Origin: Theropithecus gelada
Lineage: Eukaryota > Chordata > Mammalia > Primates > Cercopithecidae
DNA: 64,000 bases
Reading direction: 5' to 3'
NCBI RefSeq assembly: GCF_003255815.1
Contig: NC_037681.1
Coordinates: 61,767,690 to 61,831,689 of the forward strand
A model generated the notes under the pieces. It saw only the letters and a list, made by a program, of their open reading frames with translations. It ran no database searches and was not told where the DNA came from. Below are positions 1 to 12,300 of the stretch, in pieces; positions within the stretch are counted from its first letter, which is position 1; each line of letters begins with the position of its first letter. The position numbers and the translations under genes are program-made.

Positions 1-1089
1 CCATTCATATACCCACACTACAAATGCTACATACGTACACCTCTATATTTCTCTGGACATCCACTCTAGCTCAAGAGAATCAGTGATATTCCTATCACCA
101 ATATTTGGCATTGACTAGTGTTATCCCATCTGGGAAGAGGCAAAATTAGACAGTGGGAAAAACCTGGGTCAAAAGACCTAAATTTTTCATTCTTGCTTGC
201 CACCCAGGCAATTTCCTTACCACATGCTTCCCATCTTCTCTTCTGGAATTTCCTTATATATTGGAGGGAGACAATAGTTTCTGCCCTGCATGGGTCACAG
301 TGTGTTTTAAGGATTTAAAATAAAGTTTGAAAACTGTAGAATAATATGCAAATTTAAGTGTCATTATTACTCCCACTATAATTCCATTCTCAGTCTTCTT
401 TCTCAATAGTTATAACAATTTGTTTCACCTGCATATTTCAATGATATGTTTCCAGAAGACATGGAAAAATAAGACTTTAGATATTTGCAAATATGTGTGT
501 ACATAGAAGCACATAAAACTGACAGCCAACCAACTGGCCTTGAACTAAGATACCAGTCTTTACTGATAGTATTAGTCATAAGCATAACTGATGTCATTCT
601 TGTATTCTGAAAACGGTTCTCTGAGAGCAGAACAGATACTACACACAGAATGCTGTTAAAGTATTAATTCTTATATATACCAAACTTCTAGATGGTGGAC
701 ACTTCTCTGTAATTTCTGTCTAGATATTCTGCCTCCCTGCCCCCACCACCACAACTGGGAATGGGAATATGAATTATCAAAACTTTTGATAATGTATATC
801 AAAAAAACTTTGAAAATCTGTATTTCTTTAAACTAAGAAATCCCAGCTTCAATAATTTATCCTAAGTAAAAAAAATAAAGATATAAACTGGATGCAAATA
901 AAGGCACAGGACTCTCTGTAATAGGAAAAATAGGAAACAATATAACAGTGTAGCAACAGCAAGATGGTAAAATACATCAACATATATTCATATAATGAAG
1001 ACAAAGGAGCAATCTATTGTTACTTTTCTTTTGCTTTAATCTTATTTTTTAGCATGAATCATATTAAAAATAAAATGGAACTAATCTAG
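1..1089. other. Unique AT-rich sequence, no gene recognised
   Basis: No open frame longer than 66 codons and no repeat family that I recognise. Composition is AT-rich with several A-runs. I see no splice-bounded exon, promoter or RNA gene. Confidence 0.5.
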
Positions 1090-2935
1090 ATATTTCAACT
1101 TTATTGAAATATAATTGATATATAATAAACTGTACATATTTAAATGTAAATTTTGTGTTTTTATATATATATATATATAGTTGTGAAACCAAGCAGCAGT
1201 GTCAAGCTAATGAACATATCTATCATGCCCCAAAGTATCTTTGTCCCCTTTGTAATTACTCCTACTCTCCCATCTTATCTTCAATCCTAAAAGATTACTT
1301 TCTGTTTTAGATTCACTGTCTTCTTTTTAGAATTTTATATAAATAGAATCATATAGTATATACCTTTTGCCTAGTTACTTTAATTTAGAAAAAATATTCT
1401 GAGATTTATTTATCTTTTTGTACGTTCATTTCTTTTTATTTCTGAAGAGCATTCTAAATATGTTTATCTAGCCACCTATTCATGAATATTTAGGTCGTTT
1501 CCAGTTTGAGGCTACTACACAATGAGCTTCTATAAATATTCATGTATGGAATTTGTATTGAATATGGCTTCATTTTTCTTGGGTCAATGTCTAGGAAGAG
1601 AATGGCTGGATCATATGGTAAGTGTAAATTTAACGTGTTAAGAAATGTCCATACTGTTTTCCAAAGTAGTTGTACCTTTTTACATTCCTACCAGCAATAC
1701 ACGAGAATTCTTATGGCTCCATGTCTTTTCCAACAGTTCGTACAGTGGTACTTAATTGTATCTCTTCACTAGCACTTCATGGTTTTAATTTACATTTATA
1801 TAAAGATTAATAATAATGGACATCTTTTCAGACACATACTTGCTATCTGTACATCTTCTATGATGAGGTGTCTTTTGAATATTTTCGCCATTTATATTGA
1901 GATATGAGTCTCTTACTATTGAGTTGGGAGGGTCCTATATACATTTCAAATATACATCTTCTGTTTAATATAAAATTTTCAAATATTCTCTTCCTGTCTA
2001 TGACTTGCATTTACATTTTCTTAACAATGTTTTTGAAGAGCAAGTTTTTTTACTTTTAATGAAGTCCAATGTATCAAATGTACCTTCATGCCTTTTATGT
2101 TATAGTTTAAAACTATTTTCAAAACCCAGGGTCACTAAAATATATTTTATTCTAAAATATCTTAGTATTTTTAGCTCTTACATTTACCTCTATATCCATT
2201 TTGAGTTAATTTTTACATATGATGTGATATGTGGGTTGAAGATTACTTTATTGAATATGGCCATCCCAGTATTCCAGTACTATTTGTTGACAATATTCAC
2301 CTTTTCCTCCTGAATTACTTTGGTACCTTCATCAAATATCAATTGACCATATATGTGTGGTTCCACACTATGTCTCTTTCACTGTTTCATTTATCTGCTT
2401 GTCTAAATCCATTCCAACACCACACAGTCTTATTACTGCAGCTTTGTAATAAACCTTAAAATCAGGTAGTACAATTCCTCCAACTCTGTTTTTCGTCTTC
2501 AGAAATGTTCTGGTTATTCTAGGTTCTTTTACATTTTATATACACTTAGAATTAGCTTGTCAATTACTACAAAAATACATGCTACAATTGTGATTGAGGT
2601 TGACGTGTTGAATCTACAGATCACATGGGTGAGAATTAACGTCTTCAAAATATTGTCTTTTGATGCACGAATGCATTGATGCATGATATGGCATATCTCT
2701 CCATTAAGAGTTCGGCAATTTCTGTCAGCAACGTTTTATTTAAATTTTACTACCTATCTACATTTTCCATCAAATGTATCTCTAAATATTTATTATTGAT
2801 ATTATTTTTAATGCTTATAATTTCCATCATTTGATGCAAATATATAGAAATGCAACTTATTTGTATATATTAAGCTAGTATTATAAGTTCTAGTTGCTTT
2901 TTTGTATATAAGGTAGAATTTTCTACAGAAACAAT
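1090..2935 (-). mobile_element. Ancient L1 (L1M class), minus strand, ORF2 part and 3' end
   Basis: The plus strand reads as the reverse complement of L1 ORF2 and 3' UTR. Landmarks are 'ctggatcatatggtaag' near 1607, 'ccatactgttttcca' near 1650, 'acattcctaccagcaat' near 1682, and the 'taattactgcagctttgtaat' type segment near 2430-2450. The 3' end lies on the left and ORF2 runs rightwards on the minus strand. Many indels and stops make it a dead fragment. Divergence places it in the old mammalian-wide L1M group; the exact subfamily cannot be assigned by eye. Confidence 0.75.
1161..1179. repeat. (TA)n microsatellite
   Basis: A short uninterrupted TA run inside the 3' region of the ancient L1M. 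Confidence 0.85.
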
Positions 2936-3486
2936 CAGTTTGTCCTTAAATAATGGCAGCTTCCCTTCGTCCTCAGACATCAGACTTTGGGAATCTAATT
3001 AAGAAAGGAGGTGGAAAGAAAGAAGGAAGGAAAATATTCCCCAATGACTCAGAAATAGGAATAATACCTCGCTTTTCCAACTTGCCTTCATTACAAATGG
3101 ACAGCCCCATTTCTCTGAGAATCAGACCTTACTAAGCTCATTGGTATGTAATAAATTTAAGTTTGTTGAAGAGATTAGCTGAGATCAATTGATATAACAT
3201 ATGTAAAAACATTTTTATACATAATAAAAATTACCTATTATTAATAGTATTTTTAAGTTAGCGATTCCCTGTAATTATTCTGTTCAGTGTTTTGTTATTT
3301 GCATATTATGTTTAAGTTGCAAATTTGGTGCATTTTCTTGATCGAGATTTTTGTTAATCATATTTCACACCATGAAGTTTGAAATACTGCCATAAAAATG
3401 TCATACCATTTTATTACGTTTATTTCATTAAAAGAGAGTGAAAAGATTTTAATGAGTTAAAAGTTGAAATCATCCTTTGCTTCCTT
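2936..3486. other. Unique sequence, no gene
   Basis: AT-rich sequence with a short purine tract (gaaagaaagaaggaagg) near 3013-3030. No coding or repeat signal that I can support. Confidence 0.4.
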
Positions 3487-3503
3487 ATGAAGTTCATATT
3501 TTC

Positions 3504-3803
3504 TTTTTTTTTTTTTTTTTTGAGACGGAGTCTCGCTCTGCCCCCCAGGCTGGAGTGCAGTGGCGCGATCTCGGCTCACTGCAAGCTCCGCCTCCCGGGT
3601 TCCCGCCATTCTCCTGCCTCAGCCTCCCGAGTAGCTGGGACTACAGGCGCCCGCCACTTCACCCGGCTAGTTTTTTGTATTTTTTAGTAGAGACGGGGTT
3701 TCACCGGGTTAGCCAGGATGGTCTCGATCTCCTGACCTCGTGATCCACCCGTCTCGGCCTCCCAAAGTGCTGGGATTACAGGCTTGAGCCACCGCGCCCG
3801 GCC
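3504..3803 (-). mobile_element. Full-length young AluY (Old World monkey type), minus strand
   Basis: Starts with an 18-base T run (the A-tail on the minus strand) and ends with 'ccgcgcccggcc'. It is flanked by a perfect 17-bp target-site duplication, atgaagttcatattttc, at 3487-3503 and 3804-3820. CpG sites are largely intact (for example 'gcgcgatctcggctc'), so it is young. Read on its own strand it has 'ggctcaagcctgtaatc' and 'taacccggtgaaacc', variants I associate with cercopithecid AluY (AluYR-type) rather than human AluY. Two overlapping open frames here are only Alu shadows. Confidence 0.95.
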
Positions 3804-3820
3804 ATGAAGTTCATATTTTC

Positions 3821-5545
3821 AATAAGAAAAATGGGGCTGTCAAATTGAAAAAGCAATTCTTGAAAAGTTTTAGTTCTTAAAGTTGCCTAACTGGGACTAC
3901 TGACCGCTAAAGCTGACAACCTAAGGAAACTCCCAAGAAATAGTAAACCATGTGGATTCTTTCCCTTGCTCAGAGAAGTTCCATACACTTCAGGACAGGT
4001 TTTAGGTAAACACTGCATAAAGTCTCTCAAAAGCCAGGGCTGCAGCTTTAATTTCATGTGGCCAGTTCCCAAACAGAAAGGTAACAAGACGTTAAGAAAA
4101 TAAAGATAAGCGATGGAAGGAGAAAGTGAAAAGGACATGGAGAGAATGAGAGAAGAGAGATTGAGTTTAATGGGGACTTTTGTATGTGGTTGTATCTATA
4201 CAACTTTTTGTATGTGGTTGTATCTTTTACTAGTTTCACCTCTTTTAGAACTTCATTTCTGTAAAAGCAGGAAGCATGGCTGACTCTATGTACGCTTTAT
4301 TGATTTCTGTAAAATAATAAATGATGAGAGGAAGATTTATTACAACTTTTCAGCAAATTACACTCTTTGGAAAACAAGACCGATGTCAATGTGATGGTAC
4401 ACAAAGTATGAGCTGCCTTCAAGGGAGCTCATTTTATATCATGATTAAAAGAAATACAGAGCTTTTCCCCATTGGCTTTAATAATTTATACCAATCTTTG
4501 GTAACTTAAGTGAATGTTTTGGTATTCACTGTGTGGAGCAGTTATATTTCATAGTTAATGAATGGACCAACAAATCCTACAGAATCAGCTGGGCTGGGTG
4601 CCCTCTCCCTTTGCTGATTGAATTAATTTACTGTTCTAAGCCTCCTAGGCCCACTCACCACCAATCCCCAAGCACTTTCTAAAGCAATTGTGCTTTCATT
4701 TAAAGCCTCTACTGAAACAAACTTTGGTGATAAAAATAATAATTTCCTTTAGTTCAGCAACCTGAGTTGTTTTCATCTTTAGCAAACAACTCTCCAAAAC
4801 CACTTTTACTCTCTAATTTGTTTTGTTTCATTCTTATTGGAAAGCAAAGGACAGAGACATTGTGTTCGTTTGTTCTGAAGCTTCTAAGTAAGATCTCTTT
4901 TTGATGGGATTGATTTGGAAACCACTCTAACTCACTAGGGAGGCCTTCACTGCACTTCCTTGAAACTGTTTCTAAGATGACCTTAAAAATAATTCTTTAA
5001 ATTTTCCACAGTAGGAAAACAATTACAAATTCTCTGAATACCATTTTTTTCCATTTTCAGTAGAGAAAAAAGCAGCTCTCTATTCAACTCCTCTTTTTTC
5101 TTAGCAGTTTTCTCTATTGTCAACAAAATTCTAATTGTGATATAAGTCTGCAATATTTTTAAGAAACGCAAAAATCCACATTGTCTGGAGAGTTTCCAAA
5201 AGAAAATAAAACTTCTCCAGTTTGGAAAATGGCCAGCAGAATGTAGTTAAAATTTGAGAAAACACTTTAGGAAGATTTATTTCTTCAGAAAGTCTTACAC
5301 TGAAAAGTTGGAATACATAGCCTAATTAATGTTTAATGCTGGCAGACAAATGCAAAGGGGAAAGCAGCCAAGCTTCAATGGCCACTTCCCTAAAGAGAAA
5401 TAGAAACTTCATAATTAATCAACATGAAGCATTTATTGTACAATCTATTATATGTCTATCACTATTCTGTGTTGTGCGGAATACAGAATAATGAGAAACC
5501 AGAAGCGTTGACTAGTTGGAATGACAACACCAAATGATCCAGAGA
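3821..5545. other. Unique sequence with a 20-bp tandem echo
   Basis: No gene recognised. The segment ttttgtatgtggttgtatct occurs twice (about 4178-4198 and 4206-4225), a simple local duplication. Around 5405-5500 the text weakly resembles the 3' region of an L2 ('gcatttattgtacaatctattatatgtctatcactattctg'-like), too degraded to delimit. Confidence 0.4.
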
Positions 5546-5850
5546 AATTCTTTTTTTTAATTATTGTTTTTAACTGGCATGCAGTAATTGTGCATATGTA
5601 TGCAGTACAGTGTGATATTTCAGTATATGATAATGTGTAATGATCAAATCGGGGTAATTAGCATGTCTAACACCTCAAACACTTGTATCTTTTTTTTTTT
5701 TTTGGTGTTAGAAACATTCAAAATCCTCTCTTCTAGCTATTTAAACAACACAATAAATTATTTTTAACTATAGTTACCCCTCAGTGCTATAGAACACTAG
5801 AATTTATTTATCCTATCTAGCTGTAATTTTGTATCTGTTAACCAGCTTAT
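5546..5850 (-). mobile_element. L1 3'-end fragment (L1M/L1P-old class), minus strand
   Basis: Matches the reverse complement of the L1 3' UTR: a 'taattattgtttttaactggcatgcagtaattgtg'-type start, 'aacattcaaaatcctctc' near 5710, and 'actatagttacccctcagtgctatagaacactagaa' near 5767-5802. The same stretch recurs, more completely, at 37015-37300, so the two are members of one older L1 3'-UTR family. Confidence 0.75.
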
Positions 5851-6736
5851 CTTTACACCAATTTCTACTGGCTTCAACTGACTCTGAATCTCAGATTTAA
5901 TTGAGGCACTTGTGTGAAAAGATAAAATTTGAACAGACCTTTGAAGAATAATTAGGGTTTGGATAGATGGAGGAGACAATAGGAGAGCATTCAATGAATG
6001 AGGGACAATAGGCTGACTCTTAGGATCATTAATGCAGCCTGGTTGGAGTTCTGGATATTTGCCATGCAGTAGTGGGATGTTAGGTTGTATCCATTACATT
6101 GATTCCAGAAGACACAGAAGGACATTGTGCTAAGACTCAGAAAGTCACTAAATTTTTTGGAATGAGAAATGAGCAATAATACAGGTCATTTAAGGACAAT
6201 TGCAGTAATTATTGTAGGCAGAGAATAACTGTAACAACTTCGTAGTAATCCAAGCACGAGGGAATACAAACATAACTAGGGCTATGGCTGCAGAAACAAA
6301 GAGAAAAAAGATAGAAATGAATGACATTTTGAATAAGAATATGATTTTTGACCCATTAGGTATGAATAATTAAATAAAAGAATTATTTCAAGATGATTTC
6401 ATGGCATATAGCCTAGAGAAAAAGGTAATTCTTTTGGCAGAATCAGGAAAGTTTGGATGAAGAATTGTCTTTTGGATGACAATCGTTATCTTTAGGATGA
6501 AGAGTTCCCCCAAGCCAGTGAGAGGGTGGGAATAAGGGGAGATGGATGTGGCTAAGGTGGTAGGAGAGAGGGAATAGACACTACGATGGATTAACACTTG
6601 TAACAATGATTTTAGGGTGCTAGAAAGACATTCAAAGGACAATATCAAAGTGACAGTTGGGAAAGATAGAGGATAAGAGCAAGAAACAATGGAATATTCC
6701 AGGGAGCATGAAGCTAACCAGCTGCCATGAAGTGGA
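5851..6736. other. Unique sequence, no gene
   Basis: Short open frames only (longest 86 codons on the minus strand), with no recognisable protein or repeat content. Confidence 0.35.
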
Positions 6737-7042
6737 TTTTTTTTTTTTTTTTTTTTTTTCTGAGACAGAGTCTCACTCTGTCCCCTAGGCTGGAGTGCAA
6801 TGGTGCCATCTCAGCTCACTACAACCTCTGCCTCCCAGGTTCAAGCGATTCTCCTGCCTCCACCTCCTGAATAGCTGGGACTACAGGCACGTGCCACCAT
6901 GCCCGGCTAATTTTTTGTATTTTTAGTAAAGACGGGGTTTCACCATATTGGCCAGGATGGCCTTGATCCCCTGACGTCATGATCCGCCCACCTCAGCCTC
7001 CCAAAGTGCTGGGATTACAGGCGTGAGCCACTGCACCCGGCC
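6737..7042 (-). mobile_element. AluS-type element, minus strand
   Basis: T-run, then 'gagacagagtctcactctg', ending 'ccactgcacccggcc'. Target-site duplication agtggattttt at 6731-6741 and 7045-7055. CpG decay is moderate, consistent with AluS. Confidence 0.92.
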
Positions 7043-7055
7043 ACAGTGGATTTTT

Positions 7056-7967
7056 CTAGATGAAAAACTCTATACCATTCCTTTTTGTTTTTTCATCTCC
7101 TGACACTTTATCAATTATTCTTACTCCTATGATTTCTTCCATGCCTACCACAAAGGGTCGGTGAGTAGGTCATATATAAATAAGTTTACTTTGTAAATTG
7201 TAAGGGGCTATATAAGTTTGTATACCACCACTATATCCTATGTTATCCTCATACTATTTTTTTAAGCCACTATATCTCTACTCCTCAAGCATGAGTTGCA
7301 CAAAGTGACTTTGTCACAAAGGGTAGTGTATGGAAAAGAAAAAAAGAGGAGTAAATTTATGGTGGAGAAAACTGCTGACAAACACTGACTGCCTCAGCCA
7401 GGTGATCAAGGTAAACATCAACAGTAATATGTTATTTTGATAGCACATACCCTTAATAGCCTTGATCAGTGTAATGAAAACAATACTTTACCTCTGTTGT
7501 CTGCCGCCCAGAAACTTAAAACCCCAGTCTAATCATAAGGAAAAAAAAAAAAACAAAACAGACAATTCCCAGGTAAGAGACATTCTAGAATATTCTTGAC
7601 CTGTACTCCTTAAAATTCTCAAGGTCATCAAAAACAAAGTTTAAGAAACTGTCACAGTCAATACTGTGAATACTAAATGCAATGTTGTATCCTGGATGGG
7701 ATCTTGGAAGAGAAAAAAAAAGGCCAGTAAGTAAAAACTAAGAAAATCTGACCACTAAAGTAGAGAATTTAGTTTAATAGCAATGTTTTCACATCAGTTC
7801 ATCCATTCTAACAAATGTACATACCAACATAAGATGCTGATAGTAAGGGAAACTAGGTGTGGGGTACAAGGGAACTCTACTCTTTTTGCGATTTTTCTGA
7901 AATCTAAAGTATTATAAACTAAGAATGTTAGTTAATATTTAAAAGAAATATACAAAAACAGCCTAAA
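7056..7967. other. Unique sequence, no gene
   Basis: No open frame of note. Contains A-runs near 7540 and 7716 but no recognised element boundaries. Confidence 0.35.
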
Positions 7968-8266
7968 GGGCTGGGCACAGTGGCTCACATCTGTAATCCC
8001 AGCACTTTGGGAAGCTGAGGCAGATGGATCACCTGAGGTCAGGAGTTCGAGACCAGCCTGGCCAATATGGTGAAACTCTGTCTCTACTAAAACTACAAAA
8101 ATAGCAGGGCGTGGTGGCATGTGCCTGTAATCCCAGCTATTCAGGAGGCTGAAGAAGGAGAATTGCTTGAATGTAGAAGGTGGAGGTCACAGTGAGCCAA
8201 GATCGTGCTATTGCACTCCAGCCTGGGTGATAGAGCGAGACTCCATCTCCAAAAAAAAAAAAAAAA
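7968..8266 (+). mobile_element. AluS-type element, plus strand
   Basis: Starts 'ggctgggcacagtggctcac', has both arms with the internal A-rich linker ('actacaaaaatagcaggg'), and ends in an A16-type tail. No clear target-site duplication is visible. Confidence 0.9.
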
Positions 8267-9020
8267 GAAGAGTAGAGGGAAATTTAACATTTTTTAAAAT
8301 TAACATAAATTTCCTAAATAAGAAATTCTATTCATGCTCATTTGGATCGATAAATATCACCCACTTCTTACGTAGACCTCTCAGGTAAGCCATAAATGTT
8401 GGGAACTTGAAGTCAAATAGAGTAGATACTTTGAAAATATGATTTGGAAAAATGAAAGAGAGGTTTTTACAGTTAGATGTCTTAAAGTAGTTGCTCTAAA
8501 ATGACATCAGTTTTAGAATTTGATCATATAGTTTACTATATCTTTATTAGAATGATACTTATATTATAATGCCACTATGATATTTTTTCCCCTACAATGT
8601 TGATAAATGAGATGGGAAAGGCATTTTTCAAAATCTAACATTTGAATACATAATTAAAGTTTACTATTTTCTATCTTACTGTTGGATTTGAGATAACTCA
8701 TTTGTGTTTATCTATTATTCAGAATAACTATAATTTTAGTTAATAAAAGTAACTTGTCTGAGAATAATTTGTAGGAATTAGCCCAGATAGTTAAATGGTC
8801 CATCTAGAAAGTATTCCTTTTCCAGTTACTATTTTACTCTTTTGTTTGATCTTGGAATATCTGACTCATTAATGATAACTTATCTTTCACTTGGAATTTT
8901 GTCTGAATTTTGGATCCTGATTCCTCAAGTTCTGGGTAAGCAAATGGAAAATAACTGCAAAACTTGGATGAGCATATTTCTATCCTGTCAAACTTTGCTA
9001 CTAAGTCTGAGTGCCTGCGA
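8267..9020. other. Unique sequence, no gene
   Basis: AT-rich and without recognised repeats. The 86-codon frame at 8842-9102 runs into the Alu fragment downstream and has no coding character. Confidence 0.35.
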
Positions 9021-9034
9021 ATTAGATGTCTGTG

Positions 9035-9206
9035 TAGTGCCAGCTACTCGGGAGGCTGAGGCAGGAGAATCGCCTGAACCCGGGAGGCGGAGCTTGCAGT
9101 GAGCCCAGATCATGCCACTGCACTCCAGCCTCGGTGACGGAGCAAGACTCCATCTCACAAAGAAATAAATAAAAAATAAATAAATAAATAAATAAATAAA
9201 TAAAAC
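9035..9206 (+). mobile_element. 5'-truncated Alu (right-arm portion) with intact duplication
   Basis: Begins inside the second Alu arm ('gccagctactcgggaggctgagg') and ends with an AAAT-repeat tail at 9161-9206. A perfect 14-bp duplication, attagatgtctgtg, flanks it at 9021-9034 and 9207-9220. It was therefore inserted already truncated by target-primed reverse transcription, and is not the remnant of a deletion. Confidence 0.93.
9161..9206. repeat. (AAAT)n tail microsatellite
   Basis: Tandem AAAT/ATAA units that grew in the A-tail of the truncated Alu. Confidence 0.9.
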
Positions 9207-9220
9207 ATTAGATGTCTGTG

Positions 9221-11160
9221 GCCTCAACCCTAAATCACTATAAGTAGGGGGTTTCATTGAGTTCGAAATGAACACTAGGGCATATGCAAAGTTTTCCTTC
9301 CTAACAGAGTGGAACTATGACTGTTGAATACAAAGGCTGAGAGTGAGGACCCACAGCCTATAAGACATTATTTAAACTAAGCCTTGTAACCCAGTTCATT
9401 GCTTCCACATCTCTTTTGGGAACTTGTCAAGCTCTTCACCTCTTAGATTAATACAACTGTAAAAGATCTTAGTAGTTATTAACTCTGTCTTTTAACTTTA
9501 CATATAAAAATATTGAGAGACGGAAAGGTCAGGTATTCTACCTGAAGGGCACGCTGAGGAGGGATGAAATCTCTAGATCCCCAGCTACTGCCTCAGTGTA
9601 TCCTCTTTCCATCCACAACCGCAATTGTGTTCAGTTGTATTTGGAAGATGACTATTCCATGACTGGCTCTGAACCACCATGTAGAGACTCATAATGCATG
9701 TTAGCATAGTAAAGACTTGGAAAAACCTTTTAGTTAAAAAATTCACTTTGTTTAAACTTAAATTTTCCAAAATTATTTAATATTATGAAAAACCTTTTTT
9801 GAAATATTACCTCTTGCCACTTTGAAAAAGACCCTTGGGGAAAACTTCATCCTACATTGTTCAAAATCATGAAATGAACCCAAGTAATGAAAATTATTGC
9901 CTTTATAATAGAAATGTCCAACCTTGCCTTCTTTCCAGACATTTCTCATTTCTTTGGCTTTCAGTGGCTATGACGTTTCAAATTGGCTAACTGGGAGTTT
10001 AAATTTTTAAACATGGATGAACATGTGAAAAGGATTAGGTGTCATGCGCTATGCAGAGTGGAGGAGGGATGAAACACTGAACTGGTGGGAAAAATAATCA
10101 ATAAAAATTACATGACCTACAAAATATTTTTTCATACTCATTTTTTTCTAACCTCCCTAAGTAAAGGTCATTCTGACTGCCAGTTAATAAGATTAGCAAC
10201 TGCTCTTGGAAGAAATTTCAGGAATGTCACATTTTGTGCAGCACAAGAATATAATAAAACATAGAACCCATGACCCCTTTATGGGTAGCAAAAAACATTA
10301 TCTTAAATATAAGTAGAATTGAATACAGTGGAACAGGCTAGAAAATAATCAGAGTATATCATTGTGTGGTAATAACTTGAATACGTTCATTATGTCTTAT
10401 TAAATTTCTTACTGTATATTGGGGTAAAACAATGCTTGTAAAACAGTTATTAGAGCACAGTTCAGATATAAAACAAATATTTTAAAACCTTTGTATAGCT
10501 TAAATTATTGTGAAAAAGCAAAAGTATTGAACTATTTCTATGGAAAAGAACACTACCCTATGTACTAAGAAAAATTGTTGCACAATATTACATTTGGCTG
10601 GGTTGTCCATTCTTTATACTACATGCCACAAAAACAGAAATTACAGGAATACTAAGTAGGGCATATTCAGCAGTGTATAAGAGAGAGCAATAAACCAAAG
10701 GACTGAGCTAGCAGTAGAGAATATCTTAAACACCAAAGTCTGCAGCTGGAGCTGGGCTAACTAGAAGGAATGTCTTAATGAATACAGAAGTTGGACTAAA
10801 GTAGGGGATGCAGAAAGTGTCCGAAGACCTATTTCATGCTATTTGTATAAACTAAAGCACAGAATTCAGGATTAATGCTAAGATCTAAATTTAAGGAGAA
10901 ACTTTTTGAGAACAGGGGACTGAAGTAACACAAAACAGTCTTATACACTACATCAATGTAATTCCAAATGTGAATAGATTTTAAGGAAACCAAAATTACA
11001 AGGAAAATAGGTGGAACTACAGAGAGCTCAAGCTAAACACATAAAAACGCAAATGAATTAAACATAGCTGAAACTTGCTGGCATTCAGCCAACTAGGAAG
11101 AAAGGGTCTGGAAGAAGACTTCTGAAGTTGCATTTGAAAGTAAACAGGGGCAACAGCAAG
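9221..11160. other. Mostly unique sequence; possible MIR relic near 9440-9600
   Basis: About 1.9 kb with no gene and no clear element. Around 9470-9590 the order 'taactctg...tttacatataaaaat...gagagacggaaaggtcaggtattct...' weakly follows a MIR core, but not well enough for a separate call. Confidence 0.35.
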
Positions 11161-11240
11161 CATTTATTCATTCCTTAATTCCATTCATGCATTTATTTGT
11201 TAATATCTTGATTAACTCACTAATTTAAAAAAGACGTATT
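11161..11240 (+). mobile_element. Short L2-like relic split by the following AluY
   Basis: 'gcatttattcattccttaattccattcatgcatttatttg' resembles the tail region of L2-type repeats. After the Alu, 'cctactatgtgccaggcacaag' (11551-11573) continues the same theme, so the Alu appears to have landed in an L2-like relic. Confidence 0.4.
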
Positions 11241-11540
11241 GGTGGGTCGCATTGGCTCATGCCTGTAATCCCAGCACTTTGGGAGGCCGAGGTGGATCAC
11301 AAGCTCAGGAGATCTAGACCATCCTGGCTAACACGGTGAAACTCCGTCTCTACTAAAAATACAAAAAAAAAAATTAGCCAGGCGTGGTGGCGGGTGCTTG
11401 TAGTCCCAGCTACTCGGGAGGCTGAGGCAGGAGAATGGTGTGAACCCGGAGATGGTGCTTGCAGTGAGCAGAGATCGTGCCAGTGCACTCCAGCCTGGGC
11501 AACAGAGAGACTCTGTTTCAAAAAATAAAAAATAAAAAAT
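11241..11540 (+). mobile_element. AluY-type element, plus strand
   Basis: Both arms are present. 'gagatctagaccatcctggctaacacggtgaaa' and 'aggagaatggtgtgaaccc' are AluY-like. A-rich tail (aaaaaataaaaaataaaaaa). A probable decayed duplication, acgtattg at 11233-11240 and acatattg at 11541-11548, flanks it. Confidence 0.88.
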
Positions 11541-11904
11541 ACATATTGTCCCTACTATGTGCCAGGCACAAGTTCAAGGCCAGGATTCTTAACACCAAAA
11601 CTACTATTTCTTAAAATAGGCATTATAAAATCAGCAAAGGTTTCAGGAAAAATTCTAGCATTGTTGCTGAGAAAAAAGACTGACATGCTTCTTGATACAG
11701 GCATATTGATATCAAAGAAAGAATAAAACCAATAGCTTAAAGTTGAGGGCAAAAACAAAAAATAGGAAGAACAGATAAATAAATAACTAAAGTAAGTATA
11801 ACATTTGGGGGTAATTTGTGGAAGATTTATGTAGTCGTATACATTTCACCATGACTCAGTTCAAAAATGATATTCATAAAGATAATACTGACTCATTTAA
11901 AAGG

Positions 11905-12150
11905 TGCGGTATTATAAGAGTAACTAGCATATCTTAACTATGTATCATGCATATCATATGTATTATCTTATTTAATCCTTACTGTAAACTTGCTATCCCT
12001 AATTCATGCTTACATTGCCTCTTATTTACAAAATAAATAAATAAATAGAGTCTTAGAGATATTAAGTAACTCATCCAACTATCTCATTAATAAATAGAAG
12101 GAGTTAACATTTGAACCTAGGTTTGTTTGACCAGAGTTTGTTTACCTAAT
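11905..12150 (+). mobile_element. MIR (ancient tRNA-derived SINE), plus strand
   Basis: Follows the MIR order: 'tattatcttatttaatccttactgtaa' near 11960, 'agtcttagagatattaagtaactcatcc' near 12050, then 'tttgaacctaggtttgtttgacc' near 12111. Highly diverged but collinear. Confidence 0.7.
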
Positions 12151-12222
12151 AACTTCTTTACATTTAACATAACCTATTTTAAGGAAGAAAATTAAAGTAC
12201 ATACTTTTAAAATATGACTCAT

Positions 12223-12300
12223 GGGGACCAGATGTGGTGGCTTATCCTGCAATCCCAACACTTTGGTAGGCTGAGGTGGGAGGAACACTTGAGGTCAGCA
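12223..12300 (+). mobile_element. Short Alu left-end fragment (AluJ/FLAM-like)
   Basis: 'gaccagatgtggtggctta', 'caatcccaacactttgg' and 'cacttgaggtcagcag' match the first ~75 bases of Alu, after which homology stops abruptly without an A-tail. It is an old truncated or deleted copy. Confidence 0.8.

Noticed and set aside
3477..3743. 88- and 66-codon frames with 'GVQWRDLGSLQAPPPG'-type text, and similar frames at 9.0, 11.3, 37.9, 45.8, 56.5, 60.5 and 62.0 kb
   Set aside because: These are the well-known antisense or sense translations of Alu, not genes.
4178..4225. 20-bp direct repeat (ttttgtatgtggttgtatct) as a target-site duplication
   Set aside because: Only 7 or 8 bases lie between the copies, so there is no inserted element; a simple tandem duplication.
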